DNA from: Epilinea sp044228875
Lineage (GTDB): Bacteria > Chloroflexota > Anaerolineae > Epilineales > Epilineaceae
Length of the DNA: 64,000 nt
NCBI GenBank assembly: GCA_044228875.1
Contig: JBGAUA010000001.1
Location: 24,749-88,748, forward strand
Direction: 5' to 3'
Shown: piece after piece, positions 35,296 to 45,500 of the stretch
Numbering within the stretch: the first letter of the stretch is position 1
How the letters are laid out: each line of letters opens with the position of its first letter
The notes under the pieces: generated by a model
What the model saw: the letters and a program-made list of their open reading frames with translations, nothing else
Told to the model about the DNA's origin: nothing
Databases searched by the model: none
Program-made: the position numbers and the translations under genes

Positions 35296-35301
35296 ATTAT
35301 G
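35296..35301 (-). promoter_or_regulatory. Probable -10 box (CATAAT) of a leaderless trmH-family message
   Basis: Read on the minus strand, CATAAT is 7 nt upstream of the ATG at 35288, with a weak TTCAGC at a 17-bp spacing as possible -35. No Shine-Dalgarno. Confidence 0.45.
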
Positions 35302-35380
35302 GCGGCGGCGGCGCAGAAGCTGAAGGCAGAGCACGAGGCGCGCCGGTCTGTCCCCCGTCAGCCGATACCGGCTCTCTACT

Positions 35381-36139
35381 CTAGGCCGCCGCCCCCTTGC
35401 GCGTCCGGCGCACCGGCACCTTCCCCTCGGCCCCCGCCGACTCCAGCAAGCTGATCTTCTGCCAGATCTTGCGCTGTAAGCCGCCGACCAGGCTCTCGAT
35501 GTCGTTGACCGCCCCGAAGACCACCCCGTCGCTGAGGGCCTGGCCGTAGAGGGCGGCCAGCTTGGTCACCAGGGAGAGCAGTTCGGAGCAGTAGTCCAGG
35601 TAGCGGGAGAGCCGCGCGGCGTCCATGAGGCGCTCGGGCGAGGAGGCGGTGTCGGGCAAGGGGGACAAGAGCCGCTCAGGATCCTTGGTCAGCTGGTGCA
35701 TGTCGATGATATGGGCCAGGCTGCGCAGCTCATGAAGGTGGGTGAGGGCGCGGCGGCGTTTGATGCGCCCTTCCAGCGAGAAGAAGAATGCGCCGGCAAG
35801 GCCCAGGAGGATGACCTCGTTCACCAGCGATTCGGTGGCCTGCAGCACCTCCGAGATGCGGTCGAAGCCGTCCAGACCGAGCAGCGAGCGCAGGCCGTAG
35901 GCCACCAGGGCCAACAGCGCCCCCACCGACACGACGGCGGTCAGGCGCAGGGGCCGGTTGGGCCGACCCAGCCGCTCGGCCCGCTCCCGGGTGACGGTGG
36001 CGGTCTCCAGAACGCTCAGGCTCACCCGACTGAGACCCGAACCAGGAAAGCGCTCGCCGATGCGCGCCACCAGGCGCTCGGCGGTTTCGACGATGCAGGC
36101 GGCGTCCAGGGCATGGTAGCTGCGGCGTTCGGGATGCAT
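35381..36139 (-). CDS. Conserved-looking membrane protein of unknown function
   Basis: About 252 residues from MHPERRSYHALDAACIVETA. A soluble N-terminal region (to ~70, with RIGERFPGSGLSRV) is followed by two membrane helices (around 76-95 and 115-135). A cytoplasmic helical domain contains HELRSLAHIIDMHQLTKDPE, RLSRYLDYCSELLSLVTKL and GGLQRKIWQKISLLESAGA, and a basic tail. No named domain recognised. It diverges from the chelatase gene across 117 bp, so they may be co-regulated. Confidence 0.7.
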   Translation of the reverse strand: MHPERRSYHALDAACIVETAERLVARIGERFPGSGLSRVSLSVLETATVTRERAERLGRPNRPLRLTAVVSVGALLALVAYGLRSLLGLDGFDRISEVLQATESLVNEVILLGLAGAFFFSLEGRIKRRRALTHLHELRSLAHIIDMHQLTKDPERLLSPLPDTASSPERLMDAARLSRYLDYCSELLSLVTKLAALYGQALSDGVVFGAVNDIESLVGGLQRKIWQKISLLESAGAEGKVPVRRTRKGAAA

Positions 36140-36148
36140 GGCGGGAGG

Positions 36149-36154
36149 ATTGTA
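36149..36154 (-). promoter_or_regulatory. Possible -10 box (TACAAT) of a leaderless message
   Basis: TACAAT on the minus strand lies 9 nt before the ATG at 36139. In the opposite direction TATGCT at 36172-36177 could serve the chelatase gene. Confidence 0.35.
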
Positions 36155-36256
36155 GCCCATGGCGACCGTGCTATGCTTCCGGCTCCCGCCGACCGCTGTG
36201 CGCGCCAGGGCGTCTCCAAGATGCCGGCCGTCCGCCCTTGTGGAGCCATCCGCCCC

Positions 36257-38329
36257 ATGCGAGCCCGCTACCCCTTCAGCGCCATCGTCGGCCAGCCCCT
36301 GCTCAAGAGGGCCCTCCTGCTCTGCGCCGTGCGGCCGGACATCGGCGGCGTCCTCGTGCGCGGCGAGCGGGGCACGGCCAAGAGCACGGCCGCCCGCGCT
36401 CTGGCGGCGCTGCTCCCGCCCCTGCCCGCCGTCGCCGACTGCGCCTTCGGCTGCGATCCCGCCCTGCCTGCGGCCCAGCTCTGCGACGCTTGCCGACAGC
36501 GGCTGGCCCACGGGGAAACCTTGACCGCCGCGCCGCGTCCCACGCCCTTCGTGGACCTGCCGGTGGGGGCCACCGAGGACCGCGTGGTGGGCACGCTCGA
36601 TATCGCCCATATCCTGGAGCGCGGCGAGCGGCGCTTTGAGCCCGGCCTGCTGGCGGCGGCCAACCGCGGCATCCTGTACGTGGACGAGGTCAACCTGCTG
36701 GACGACCACGTGGTGGATGTGCTGTTGGACGCCGCGGCCATGGGCGTCAATACCGTGGAGCGCGAGGGCATCTCCTTCAGCCATCCGGCGCGCTTCATCC
36801 TCATCGGCACCATGAACCCCGAGGAGGGCGAGCTGCGCCCGCAGCTGACCGATCGCTTCGGGCTGGCCGTGGACGTGGCGGCGGCGCGCGACCTGGATGA
36901 ACGCGCCCTCATCCTCGAGCGCCGCCTGGCCTTCGACCACGACCCGGAGGCCTTCGTCTCCGCCTGGTCGGCGGCCGAAGCTGAGCTAGGCCAGGCTGTG
37001 CTGGCGGCGCGGGGCCGATTGGACGGCGTCGCGGTGACCGCGCGTGATCTGCGGGTGACGGCTGAGGCTGCCCTGACCGCGGGCGTCGATGGGCATCGTG
37101 GCGAACTGGCGCTGCTCAAGGCCGCCCAGGCCAACGCCGCCCTGGAGGGCCGCCTGCAGCTCAGCCCGGCGGACCTGGCCCTGGGCGCCCGACTGGCCCT
37201 GGCCCATCGTTTGCGGCGCGGCCCCTTCGATGACGGCGCGTCGGACGGCGCGGCCATCGAAGCGGTGGTGGAACGCCTGGGCAAGAGCCAGCCCTGGAAC
37301 GACACGGAGTCCAGCGGCGAGCGGCCCTCCAGCGGACCGGCCACTGACCAGCAGGCCGCGGGCCAGCAGCAAACCCCCGCCCGCAGCCCGAGTCCCAGCG
37401 GCCGGCCGCCGGACCCGTCCGATCAGCAGCAGAGCCAGGGCGGCCGCTCGGCGTCCGAGGCCTCCGTCGGCACGGAAAGGCCGGTGGACGGAATTGACCC
37501 CTACGCGGTTCGCCCCTTGGCGGCTCAGGTGGAGCAACTGACCCGCCGTGCCAGCGGCCGTCGCAGCCGCAGCGAGGCGGACACACGGCGCGGCCGCTAT
37601 GTGCGTGCCGAGCCGGCTGAGGGACCCTGCACGGACATCGCCTTCGACGCCACCATGCGCGCGGCGGCCATCCGACAGGCGCCTCTGGCGGCGCCGGCGA
37701 CCTTGGAGCTGAAGGGCGTCGACCTGCAGCGCAAGGTGCGCGAGCGCAAGACGGGACACCTCATCCTCTTCCTGGTGGACGCCAGCTGGAGCATGGCTGC
37801 CGCGGACCGCATCACGGCGGCCAAGGGCGCCGTCCTCTCGCTGTTGGTCGATGCCTACCAGCGGCGGGACCAGGTGGCTCTGGCGGTCTTCCGCCGCGAT
37901 GGCACGCGGGTGGTCCTGCCCTTCACGGGCTCGGTAGCCTTGGCCCGACGGCGCCTGCGCGACCTGGCGGTGGGCGGCAAGACACCGCTCTCCCACGCCC
38001 TGCTCACCGCCGATACCCTCTTCCGTCGCGCCCTGGCCCGCGACCCCAAGGCCCTGCCGCTGCTTGTGCTGCTGACCGACGGCGCGGGCAATGTCTCGCT
38101 CAGCGACCGCGAACCGGAGGAGGAGATGCGCCTCCTCGGCGCCCGCCTCAGGCGCCGCGGCGTGCGATCGCTGGTGATCGACCTGCAAAGCGGCGTCCCC
38201 GGCTTCACGGCCCCCGGCCCCAACCCCGCCGCGGCCCTGGCCGCCGCCCTGGGCGGCGAGCTCTGCCCGCTCAAGGCCTTGAAGGCGGACGGTGTGGCGG
38301 GGCAGGTGCGGGGGCGGCTGCTGGGCTAG
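36257..38329 (+). CDS. Fused magnesium/cobalt chelatase-type protein (BchI-BchD, AAA+ plus VWA)
   Basis: A 690-residue protein joining an AAA+ ATPase to an integrin-I (VWA) domain. The ATPase carries YPFSAIVGQPLLKRAL, Walker A GERGTAKST (near 36), a Cys-rich insert (CAFGCDP..CDAC) typical of this family, Walker B GILYVDEVNLLDD (near 138) and GTMNPEEGELRPQLTDRFGL. A Pro/Ser/Gln-rich hinge (about 350-440) leads to the VWA with MIDAS motif DASWSM near residue 506. Relatives insert Mg or Co into tetrapyrroles with a large CobN/BchH subunit. None is in the window, so the metal and target remain open. Confidence 0.85.
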   Translation: MRARYPFSAIVGQPLLKRALLLCAVRPDIGGVLVRGERGTAKSTAARALAALLPPLPAVADCAFGCDPALPAAQLCDACRQRLAHGETLTAAPRPTPFVDLPVGATEDRVVGTLDIAHILERGERRFEPGLLAAANRGILYVDEVNLLDDHVVDVLLDAAAMGVNTVEREGISFSHPARFILIGTMNPEEGELRPQLTDRFGLAVDVAAARDLDERALILERRLAFDHDPEAFVSAWSAAEAELGQAVLAARGRLDGVAVTARDLRVTAEAALTAGVDGHRGELALLKAAQANAALEGRLQLSPADLALGARLALAHRLRRGPFDDGASDGAAIEAVVERLGKSQPWNDTESSGERPSSGPATDQQAAGQQQTPARSPSPSGRPPDPSDQQQSQGGRSASEASVGTERPVDGIDPYAVRPLAAQVEQLTRRASGRRSRSEADTRRGRYVRAEPAEGPCTDIAFDATMRAAAIRQAPLAAPATLELKGVDLQRKVRERKTGHLILFLVDASWSMAAADRITAAKGAVLSLLVDAYQRRDQVALAVFRRDGTRVVLPFTGSVALARRRLRDLAVGGKTPLSHALLTADTLFRRALARDPKALPLLVLLTDGAGNVSLSDREPEEEMRLLGARLRRRGVRSLVIDLQSGVPGFTAPGPNPAAALAAALGGELCPLKALKADGVAGQVRGRLLG

Positions 38330-38637
38330 GTAGGGCAGCGATCGCCGGGCGCGCCCAGCAATCGTCTCTGAGCGCTGCCACCGGATCGACGCCGCCCGTC
38401 GGCTTGTCCGCTCGTGGCCATCGCCGCGAACCCTCCGCCTTCACGGCGGCACTGTGGCCAGATGATGCCTTCATAAAGTCGCCATGAAGGCATCATCGCA
38501 TCACGCTCACGGCATCATTTCAGGCAGATGATGCCGTCGGCAGGGGGAAGTGATGCCGTAAGCGCGGCAGGCACATGCACCACCTGGCTGAGGCTCTTGA
38601 TCTCTGGATCGAATATCCCATTCATTGCACCGCCCAT
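38330..38637. repeat. Intergenic region with a cluster of TGATGCC inverted repeats
   Basis: This 308-bp gap between convergent genes holds no gene. A 14-bp perfect inverted repeat, GATGATGCCTTCAT (38461-38474) and ATGAAGGCATCATC (38484-38497), has a 9-base loop. A second pair, GGCATCAT (38511-38518) and ATGATGCC (38528-38535), also has a 9-base loop. A fifth TGATGCC is at 38551-38557. The arms could act as a bidirectional terminator, although no T-run is present. Confidence 0.7.
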
Positions 38638-41600
38638 CTACCCCTCCCCCGCGCAGTCCAAAGCCGCCGCCACCCCCCGGTAGATTCCCGCCAGTTCCGC
38701 CGCCGTCGGCGAACGGTAGACGCGGTCCTGCGCCGCCGTGACCCGTGCAAGCAGCGGCAGGTCCACCTGGTCGCCCAGGGCGATGGCGAAGACCAGGGCA
38801 CCACCGGCGCGCAGATCCGCGGCGGCCGCGACCACCGCGGCGTCCGGGGCCGCCTCCTGGTTCTGCAGGCCGTCCGTCAGCAGGACCACCACCCGCAGGG
38901 CGTCCGGGCGGGCGCCCCCGTCCAAGGTGGCGCCCGCGGCCGTCAGGCCCAGGTCGAGGCGCGTGCCCGGATGCGGTGCCAGACTGCGCAGGGCCGCATC
39001 CAGCACCGCGCGGTCGCCGGACAGCGGGGCCAGCAACCGCGCAGCCCCGTCGAAGCCGACGACAGCCGCCCGGTCCGCGGGCAGGGACAGCCCGTCCAGG
39101 AAGACCGCGGCCGCCTCGCGCGCCGCGTCCAGCTTCGTCCGCGCCGCGCCCGCTTCCGCCGGCTCGGCCATGCTGCTGGAACTGTCCATCACCAGCACCA
39201 CGTCCACCGGCCGCGCGCGGCGCAGGCAAGCGGCGCGTCCGAGGAAGGGCAACCAGGCGCGGGCGGTCAGCGGGCGACAGACGACGCTGACGCGCGGGAT
39301 GGGAAAGACCAGTCGACCCGGATGGGCGAGCACGTCCACATAGTCCGCGGCGGCTTGGATGTTGGTGGGCCAGAGCCCACATTCCCGGGGAATCAGTCGG
39401 TAGGTCAGGCGCAGGCCGTCGGCCGCGGCCACCTCGCCCAGGCGCCAGGTCAGGGCATGGCGGACCGCATCGTAGGCTGCCGGCGGCTGGGCCGAATCCG
39501 GCACGTAGGCCATGTTGGCCGGGATCAGGTCTTCCACCGCGATCCGTTGGAAGAGACCCTCGGGGCGCGTCTGGCCCTGCGCCGCAGCGAACATGGTCCG
39601 GACATCCGATGCGGCCGGGTCGATGATGAGGTGACCTGGCAGGCCCACGAGCGCGTTGAACAGATCCTGCTGACCCCACTCGAAGGCGCTGTTGGTGAAC
39701 AGCAGGGCGAAGAGGCCGATGCCGGCGCGGCGGAGAGCATCGGACAAGGCCGTGGGATCGTCCTTGACCATGCCGTCCGAGACCATCACGATGCTGCGCC
39801 TGGCCACGCGGTTGCCGCGCGGGCCCTCCAGTTCCTGCCGGGCCAGCTCCAGCCCTGCGCTCAGCTGCGTGTCGCCACCCGGCTCCAAGACCAGGAGGGC
39901 GCCGCGCAAGGCGTCCATGTCCTTGGTCAGGGGCTGCAGCAAGCTCCCGCCGCTGCCGAAGCTGACCAGGGCCAGCTCCGCGTCCCCGTCCGCCAGCCCC
40001 GGCACGAGGTCCAGCAGCATGGCGCGCACCGTGTTCCAGCCATCGTCGAAGCCCATGGAGCGCGAGCTGTCGACCACCAGGACGGTCTGGCTCAGCGGGC
40101 CAACAGACGGGCAATCACCGGTCACATCGAGCAGCACGTCAACCGCCTCGCCCAGGTTCACCGACGCTGGTCGGGCGCGCTTGTCCGGGGCGGCCAGACA
40201 GGCGCCGGCCTCGCGCGTCGGTGGTTCCGGCAATCCCTCCGCCTGGAAGACCCAGATGCCGCCGTCCACGATCTGCTGGTAGAAGGCGCCGAACTGCGGC
40301 TCCGGCTCGTCAAACGGTTCCAAGCGGGTCCAGGCGACATAGACCGCCCCATCGACATCGACGCTGAGGTCGTGAACGCGCACCCCCCGCTGTGGCATGG
40401 GCCAGATGGCCCGCAGACTCCCTTCGGGGCTGTAGCGCAGCCCCCAACCGGCGGCGCCCAGGACGTACAGGTCGCCGTCCGGGCCGGCGGCCAGGCTCAG
40501 CGGGCCGTCGGCCACCGGCCAGTCGCCCAAGTCCTCGCCGGCCGCGCCACGCACCCACACTCGGGCTCGGCCGGCGTCGGCCAGGTAGACCCGCTCGCCG
40601 ACCAAGGCGATGTCCACCAGCCCGCTGACGGGCGGTGTCGGCCATTCGTCCAGCACCCTTCCGTCCGCTTCGTCCAGCAGGGTTACCCGCCGCCGGCCGA
40701 TGTCCAGGGCGGCGACGCGCCCCCCGGCGACGGCCAGGGCGGCCAAGAAGGGCTGCTCGTCCAGAGCCGCCCGGCCGATGGGCCAGTAGGTCCAGCCGGG
40801 CAGGCCATCCAGCGGCCGCTGCTGCAGCTTGACCGGGTCAAGCACGTACAGGTCCCGCGCGCCGAAGGCCAGGTCCCGTGCGGGGCGGCCGGCGCCGGAG
40901 CTGCAGTGGCCCAGCTGCAAACGCAGGCGTTCCCGCGGCTGGCCGGCCTCAGCTCCCAGGCGCCAGAGCTGGACGGTCTGGCGCTCCAGGGCGTAGGGCT
41001 CCTCGACAAAGACATGGATCGGCCGCGGGCCGTAGATGCTGAAACGGCCCTGCAAGACGGCCAGATCCGTGGAGCCGGCCGCCAGGCGGCGCGGGCTGGC
41101 CGGCCCTTCCAGTTCCGGCTGGTCCAGTTCGCCCGTCAACCGGGCCACGACCGGCCGTTCCGCGGGCCGCGCGATGTGGAGCACGCCTTGGGCGCTGCAA
41201 TGGTTGATGGAAGCCAACAACCTGCCGTCGGCGGTCGCCTCGAGGTTGAGGACCACCCGCCCAAGGTAGGCGGCGTTGATGGCCGTGGTGGGGCCCGCGA
41301 ACAGCGGCTGGTCCTCCCCCAGGGCGAAGATCTCGACGTTGCGGCTGATGTAGGCTCCCGCCGGTCCCGCCGCCAGGTCCTCCGGATTTGTGAAGGGCAC
41401 GAGGCGCTCGAACCGATGGTCCGGGGCGAACAGGGCGACCCCTTCGGTGCGCGGCATCGCCGGCGGCGCAGGGGTAGCCTGAGCCGGCCACCGCCGGCCG
41501 GAAGGTTCCGGGTCGCCGGGCTCGGGTTCGGGCGGCATGCTGATGGGAACGGGGCAGCGGTTGGCCACGAACAAGCGGCCATCCGGGCCCAGGTCCAGGC

Positions 41601-42303
41601 GATCCGGCTGGCAGGACACCGGAAGCCGTTCCGTCAACCGCGCACCCTGGAACACGTCCACGCTTCGCGTCAGCGGGGCGTCGGATGGCTCGGGCGATGG
41701 GCCCGACCAGTCGAAGAAGGCATTCTCGGTGTCCATCCGCGACAAGTAGACGCGTCCGTCCTCGCGCACCGCGATGTCGCGATACACGGCGGGAAGGCCG
41801 TCCAGTGGCGTCACCTCGAAGCTGGCGATCATCCGGCCGTCCGGCCACAGGTGATCGACGCGGTAGCGGCGGAACTCGCTCTCATCGCTGGCAAAGGGCC
41901 CTTCCACCAGCAGGAAGACGCTGCCGTCGGAAGCGCCGTCCAGGCGCAGGGCACGCCAGTCGTCCTCGTTCAGGTCGGTTCGCGGCACGGTGAAGAGGGT
42001 CCGCGGCCTTCCGTCGGGTTCCAGCACATGTACAGCGTCCTGCCGTCCATCCAGAACCAGAATGGTCCCGTCGGGAACGGCCGTGATATCCAGGGTCTGA
42101 CCGAAGCGCCCGGCCCGTGGTTGCCAGGGCACGTGGCTCCAGGTGTCGGACAGGCGGTAGGTGAAGGCGGGGCCGGCTTCGGGGCGGGCCCCCGCGGGCG
42201 CGGGCAGAACGAGAGCCATCACGAGCACGATCGCGACGGCAAGCGCGCGGATCCGCGACGGCGCGTTCAACGTCCGTACTCGATCCGGTTCCTGTGTGAC
42301 CAT
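38638..42303 (-). CDS. Giant secreted protein with beta-propeller-like region and two VWA domains
   Basis: About 1221 residues from MVTQEPDRVR; an upstream ATG at 42411 would add 36 residues before the signal peptide. The signal (LAVAIVLVMALVLPAPAGA) is clear. Residues ~60-720 are repeated strands such as LDLGPDGRLFVANRC, LAAGPDGDLYVLGAA and LSVDVDGAVYVAWTR, resembling NHL/SMP-30-like propeller blades. Two VWA domains follow, with MIDAS motifs DSSRSM (near 743) and DSSSSM (near 1037). Between them lies a COG1361-like strand region, then AWLPFLGRAACLRRARPVDV. It is predicted to be a surface adhesion or sensor scaffold; function unknown. Confidence 0.8.
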   Translation of the reverse strand: MVTQEPDRVRTLNAPSRIRALAVAIVLVMALVLPAPAGARPEAGPAFTYRLSDTWSHVPWQPRAGRFGQTLDITAVPDGTILVLDGRQDAVHVLEPDGRPRTLFTVPRTDLNEDDWRALRLDGASDGSVFLLVEGPFASDESEFRRYRVDHLWPDGRMIASFEVTPLDGLPAVYRDIAVREDGRVYLSRMDTENAFFDWSGPSPEPSDAPLTRSVDVFQGARLTERLPVSCQPDRLDLGPDGRLFVANRCPVPISMPPEPEPGDPEPSGRRWPAQATPAPPAMPRTEGVALFAPDHRFERLVPFTNPEDLAAGPAGAYISRNVEIFALGEDQPLFAGPTTAINAAYLGRVVLNLEATADGRLLASINHCSAQGVLHIARPAERPVVARLTGELDQPELEGPASPRRLAAGSTDLAVLQGRFSIYGPRPIHVFVEEPYALERQTVQLWRLGAEAGQPRERLRLQLGHCSSGAGRPARDLAFGARDLYVLDPVKLQQRPLDGLPGWTYWPIGRAALDEQPFLAALAVAGGRVAALDIGRRRVTLLDEADGRVLDEWPTPPVSGLVDIALVGERVYLADAGRARVWVRGAAGEDLGDWPVADGPLSLAAGPDGDLYVLGAAGWGLRYSPEGSLRAIWPMPQRGVRVHDLSVDVDGAVYVAWTRLEPFDEPEPQFGAFYQQIVDGGIWVFQAEGLPEPPTREAGACLAAPDKRARPASVNLGEAVDVLLDVTGDCPSVGPLSQTVLVVDSSRSMGFDDGWNTVRAMLLDLVPGLADGDAELALVSFGSGGSLLQPLTKDMDALRGALLVLEPGGDTQLSAGLELARQELEGPRGNRVARRSIVMVSDGMVKDDPTALSDALRRAGIGLFALLFTNSAFEWGQQDLFNALVGLPGHLIIDPAASDVRTMFAAAQGQTRPEGLFQRIAVEDLIPANMAYVPDSAQPPAAYDAVRHALTWRLGEVAAADGLRLTYRLIPRECGLWPTNIQAAADYVDVLAHPGRLVFPIPRVSVVCRPLTARAWLPFLGRAACLRRARPVDVVLVMDSSSSMAEPAEAGAARTKLDAAREAAAVFLDGLSLPADRAAVVGFDGAARLLAPLSGDRAVLDAALRSLAPHPGTRLDLGLTAAGATLDGGARPDALRVVVLLTDGLQNQEAAPDAAVVAAAADLRAGGALVFAIALGDQVDLPLLARVTAAQDRVYRSPTAAELAGIYRGVAAALDCAGEG

Positions 42304-42531
42304 CGACGGACTCGCTTTCACAGGCGCTGGGATCGCCCCCAGAGCGGCGCCAAAAACATCCGATGGGCAATCGTGTTCCCCAGCGAGCGCCGAAAGGGAC
42401 GTCGCCATCAACGGGGCCTGGCCTCACCACGGGATCATCCGACCGCTGGAACCGTAACGCAGGCGCCCCGCCGCTCAATGCTATGATTGACCTTCGCTTA
42501 AGGCAAGGCCCCCGCTGGGCCCAGGAGGACC

Positions 42532-45500
42532 ATGTCCGAGTCCGGCTACTACCGCCACCCCAGCATCCACCGGGACAACATCGTCTTCGTCTGCGAGGAC
42601 GACCTGTGGACGGTGTCGGCCACCGGCGGCATCGCCCGCCGCCTGACGGCCAATCCGGGCCGGACCTTGTGGCCCTCGCTGTCTCCCGACGGCGAGCGCC
42701 TGGCCTACGTCGGCTACGACGAGGGCACGCCGGAGGTCTTCTGCATGCCCGCCACCGGGGGCGAGGCGCGCCGATTGACGTTCTCAGGAACCTCCAACCA
42801 GGGCGCCACCTGGACGCCGGACGGCCGGCACATCGTTTTCGCCACCAACGCCGGGCAGCCCTTTGCCGGACGTTACGAGCTGCGGGCCATCAGCCCCGAG
42901 GGCGGCGAGCCGGAGCGCCTGCCTGTCGGCCCCGCGCTGACCATCGCCTTCGACCCCCGGACAGGCGAACGCGCCGGAGCGGTCATCGGGCGCAACACCT
43001 CGGACATCGCGCGCTGGAAGCGCTACCGCGGCGGCCAGACCGGCGATCTGTGGATCGACCCCGCCGGACAGGGCGAGTGGCGGCGGCTGATCCGCCTGCC
43101 GGGCAACCTGGCCAATCCCCTGTGGCTGGGCGAGCGCATCTACTTTGTCTCCGACCACGATGGCGTGGGCAACCTCTACTCCTGCGCCCTGGATGGATCG
43201 GACCTGCGACCGCACACGGCGCATGCCGACTACTACGTGCGACATCCGTCGACCGACGGTCGTCGAATCGTCTACCATGCGGGAGCGGACCTGTACCTGT
43301 ACGACCCTCAGGCGGGGCGAGCGGAGCGCGTCGAAATCGCTCTGAAGAGCCCGCGGGTGCAACGCAAGCGTCGCTTCGTCCGCGCTGAACGCTACCTGCA
43401 GTCCTACGACCTGCATCCGCTGGGGCATTTCCTGGCATTGGTCAGCCGCGGCAAGGCGTTCACATGCGGCAACTGGGAGGGCGCGGTCAGCCAGCACGGC
43501 GAGCCCGACGGAGTACGCTACCGACTGGCCACCTGGATGGCGGATGGTGAACGCCTGGTCATGGTCAGCGACGCGGCCGGCGAGGAGGCGCTGGAGATCC
43601 ACCCGGTGGAAGCCCTGAGCACCCAGCAGGGCGTGCGGCGCCTGGAAGGACTGGACATTGGCCGGCCGGACGAGTTGCTGCCGGCGCCCGCCGGCAGCCT
43701 CGACGGCATCGAGCGGGTGGTATTGACCAACCATCGCCAGGAGCTGGTGCTGGTAGACCTTGCGGCGGGAACAGCCCGAGTGCTGGACCACAGCCGCCAC
43801 GATCGGATCAAGGGCGTGGCTTGGGCGCCGGACGGGCGCTGGCTGGCCTACGGCTTCGCCGATACGGCGCAGACCTCCATCCTCAAGCTCTGTCGCCTGG
43901 CCGATGGCGCCACCTTCGCCGCCACCCGCACCGTCCTGCACGACATGCAACCATCCTTCGACCCCGGTGGCCGCTATCTCTACTTCCTCTCGCTGCGAGA
44001 CTTCGCCCCGGTCTACGACAGCCTGACCTTCGACCTGGGCTTCCCCTTCGGCATGCGCCCGCACCTCATCACCCTGCAGTCGGACCTGCCATCGCCCTTC
44101 ACCCCGGTGCCCAAGCCGCTCGGCGAGCTGCTGCTGGAGGAGGGTATGGAAGACGAGGAGACCGCGATCGAGCCGGAGGGTGCGGAGGCGGAAAGCGCCG
44201 ATCCGGACGCCGATCGCGAGGGTGTCACAGCAGACGCCGCCGACGCACCGGACCCCTCCGGCGCCGCTGAGACGCGACCCGGGACGGGCGCCACAGGCGG
44301 CGCCCCTGAGCCCCTGCGCATCGATCTGGAGGGCATCGAAGACCGGGTGCTGGCCTTCCCGGTGCCGGAGGGCCAGTATGGAGCGGTCATCGGCATCGAG
44401 GGCAAGGTGCTGTACACCACGTACCCTCTGGAGAGTCCGCTCGACAGCGACCTTGAGAGCGCGGCGGAGGGACTGGCCGTCGGCGGCGGGGCCTTGGAGG
44501 TCTTCGACCTTGAGACCCTGGAGGAGCGCAACCTGGTAGAGGCCGGCGTCTCCGATTTTCAGGTGAGCGCGGATGGCAAGACCCTGGTGTACCGCTCGGG
44601 CCTGTCCTTGCGGGTGATCAAGGCCGGCGACAAGTCCCCGCGCGACGGTCTGCCGGGACGCAAGAGCGGTTGGGTGAATCTGAGCCGGCTGCGTGTCTCG
44701 GTGGAACCGCACGCCGAATGGTCGCAGATGCTGCGCGAGGCCTGGCGGCTGCAGCGCGACCATTTCTGGACGCCGGACATGGGCGGTGTGGATTGGCAGG
44801 AGGTCTATCGGCGCTATCTGCCGCTCATCGCTCGCGTGGCCACCCGGGCTGAGTTCTCCGACCTGATGTGGGAGCTGCAGGGCGAGTTGGGCACCTCCCA
44901 CGCCTACGAGCTGGGTGGCGACTACCGCCCGGAGCCGCTCTACGCCCAAGGCTTCCTGGGGGCGGACCTCCGCTATCAACCGGATACGGACAGCTACGTG
45001 GTCGAGCGCCTGGTACGCGGCGACCTCTGGGACGAGGAAACGGGCTCGCCGATGGCGCGGGTGGGCGTCGGGGTGGTACCGGGCGATCGCCTCCTGGCCA
45101 TCGACGGCCAGCGGCTGGGACGAGGCCGATCGCCGGAGCAGGCCCTGGTCAACCGCGCGGGAGCCGAGGTAGCCCTGCGCTTCGCCCCGCGTGAAGGCGA
45201 AACGGCACCCTACCTCTGCACGGTGCGCTGCCTGGAAGCGGAAACGCCGGCCCGCTACCGCGACTGGGTGGAAGCCAACCGCCGCCGGGTGCACGAGACC
45301 ACCGACGGCCGGGTTGGCTATGTGCACATCCCGGACATGGGTGCGAGCGGCTACGCGGAATTCCACCGCGGCTTCCTGGCGGAGCTGCACCGCGACGGCC
45401 TGGTCGTGGACGTGCGCCACAACAGCGGCGGCCACGTGAGCCAGCTCATCTTGGAGAAGCTGGCTCGACGCCGCCTGGGTTACGACGTACAGCGCTGGGG

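Noticed and set aside
36257..38329. MoxR-type AAA+ with separate VWA partner
   Set aside because: The Cys-rich insert, YPFSAIVGQ start and single-chain fusion fit chelatase subunits I/D better.
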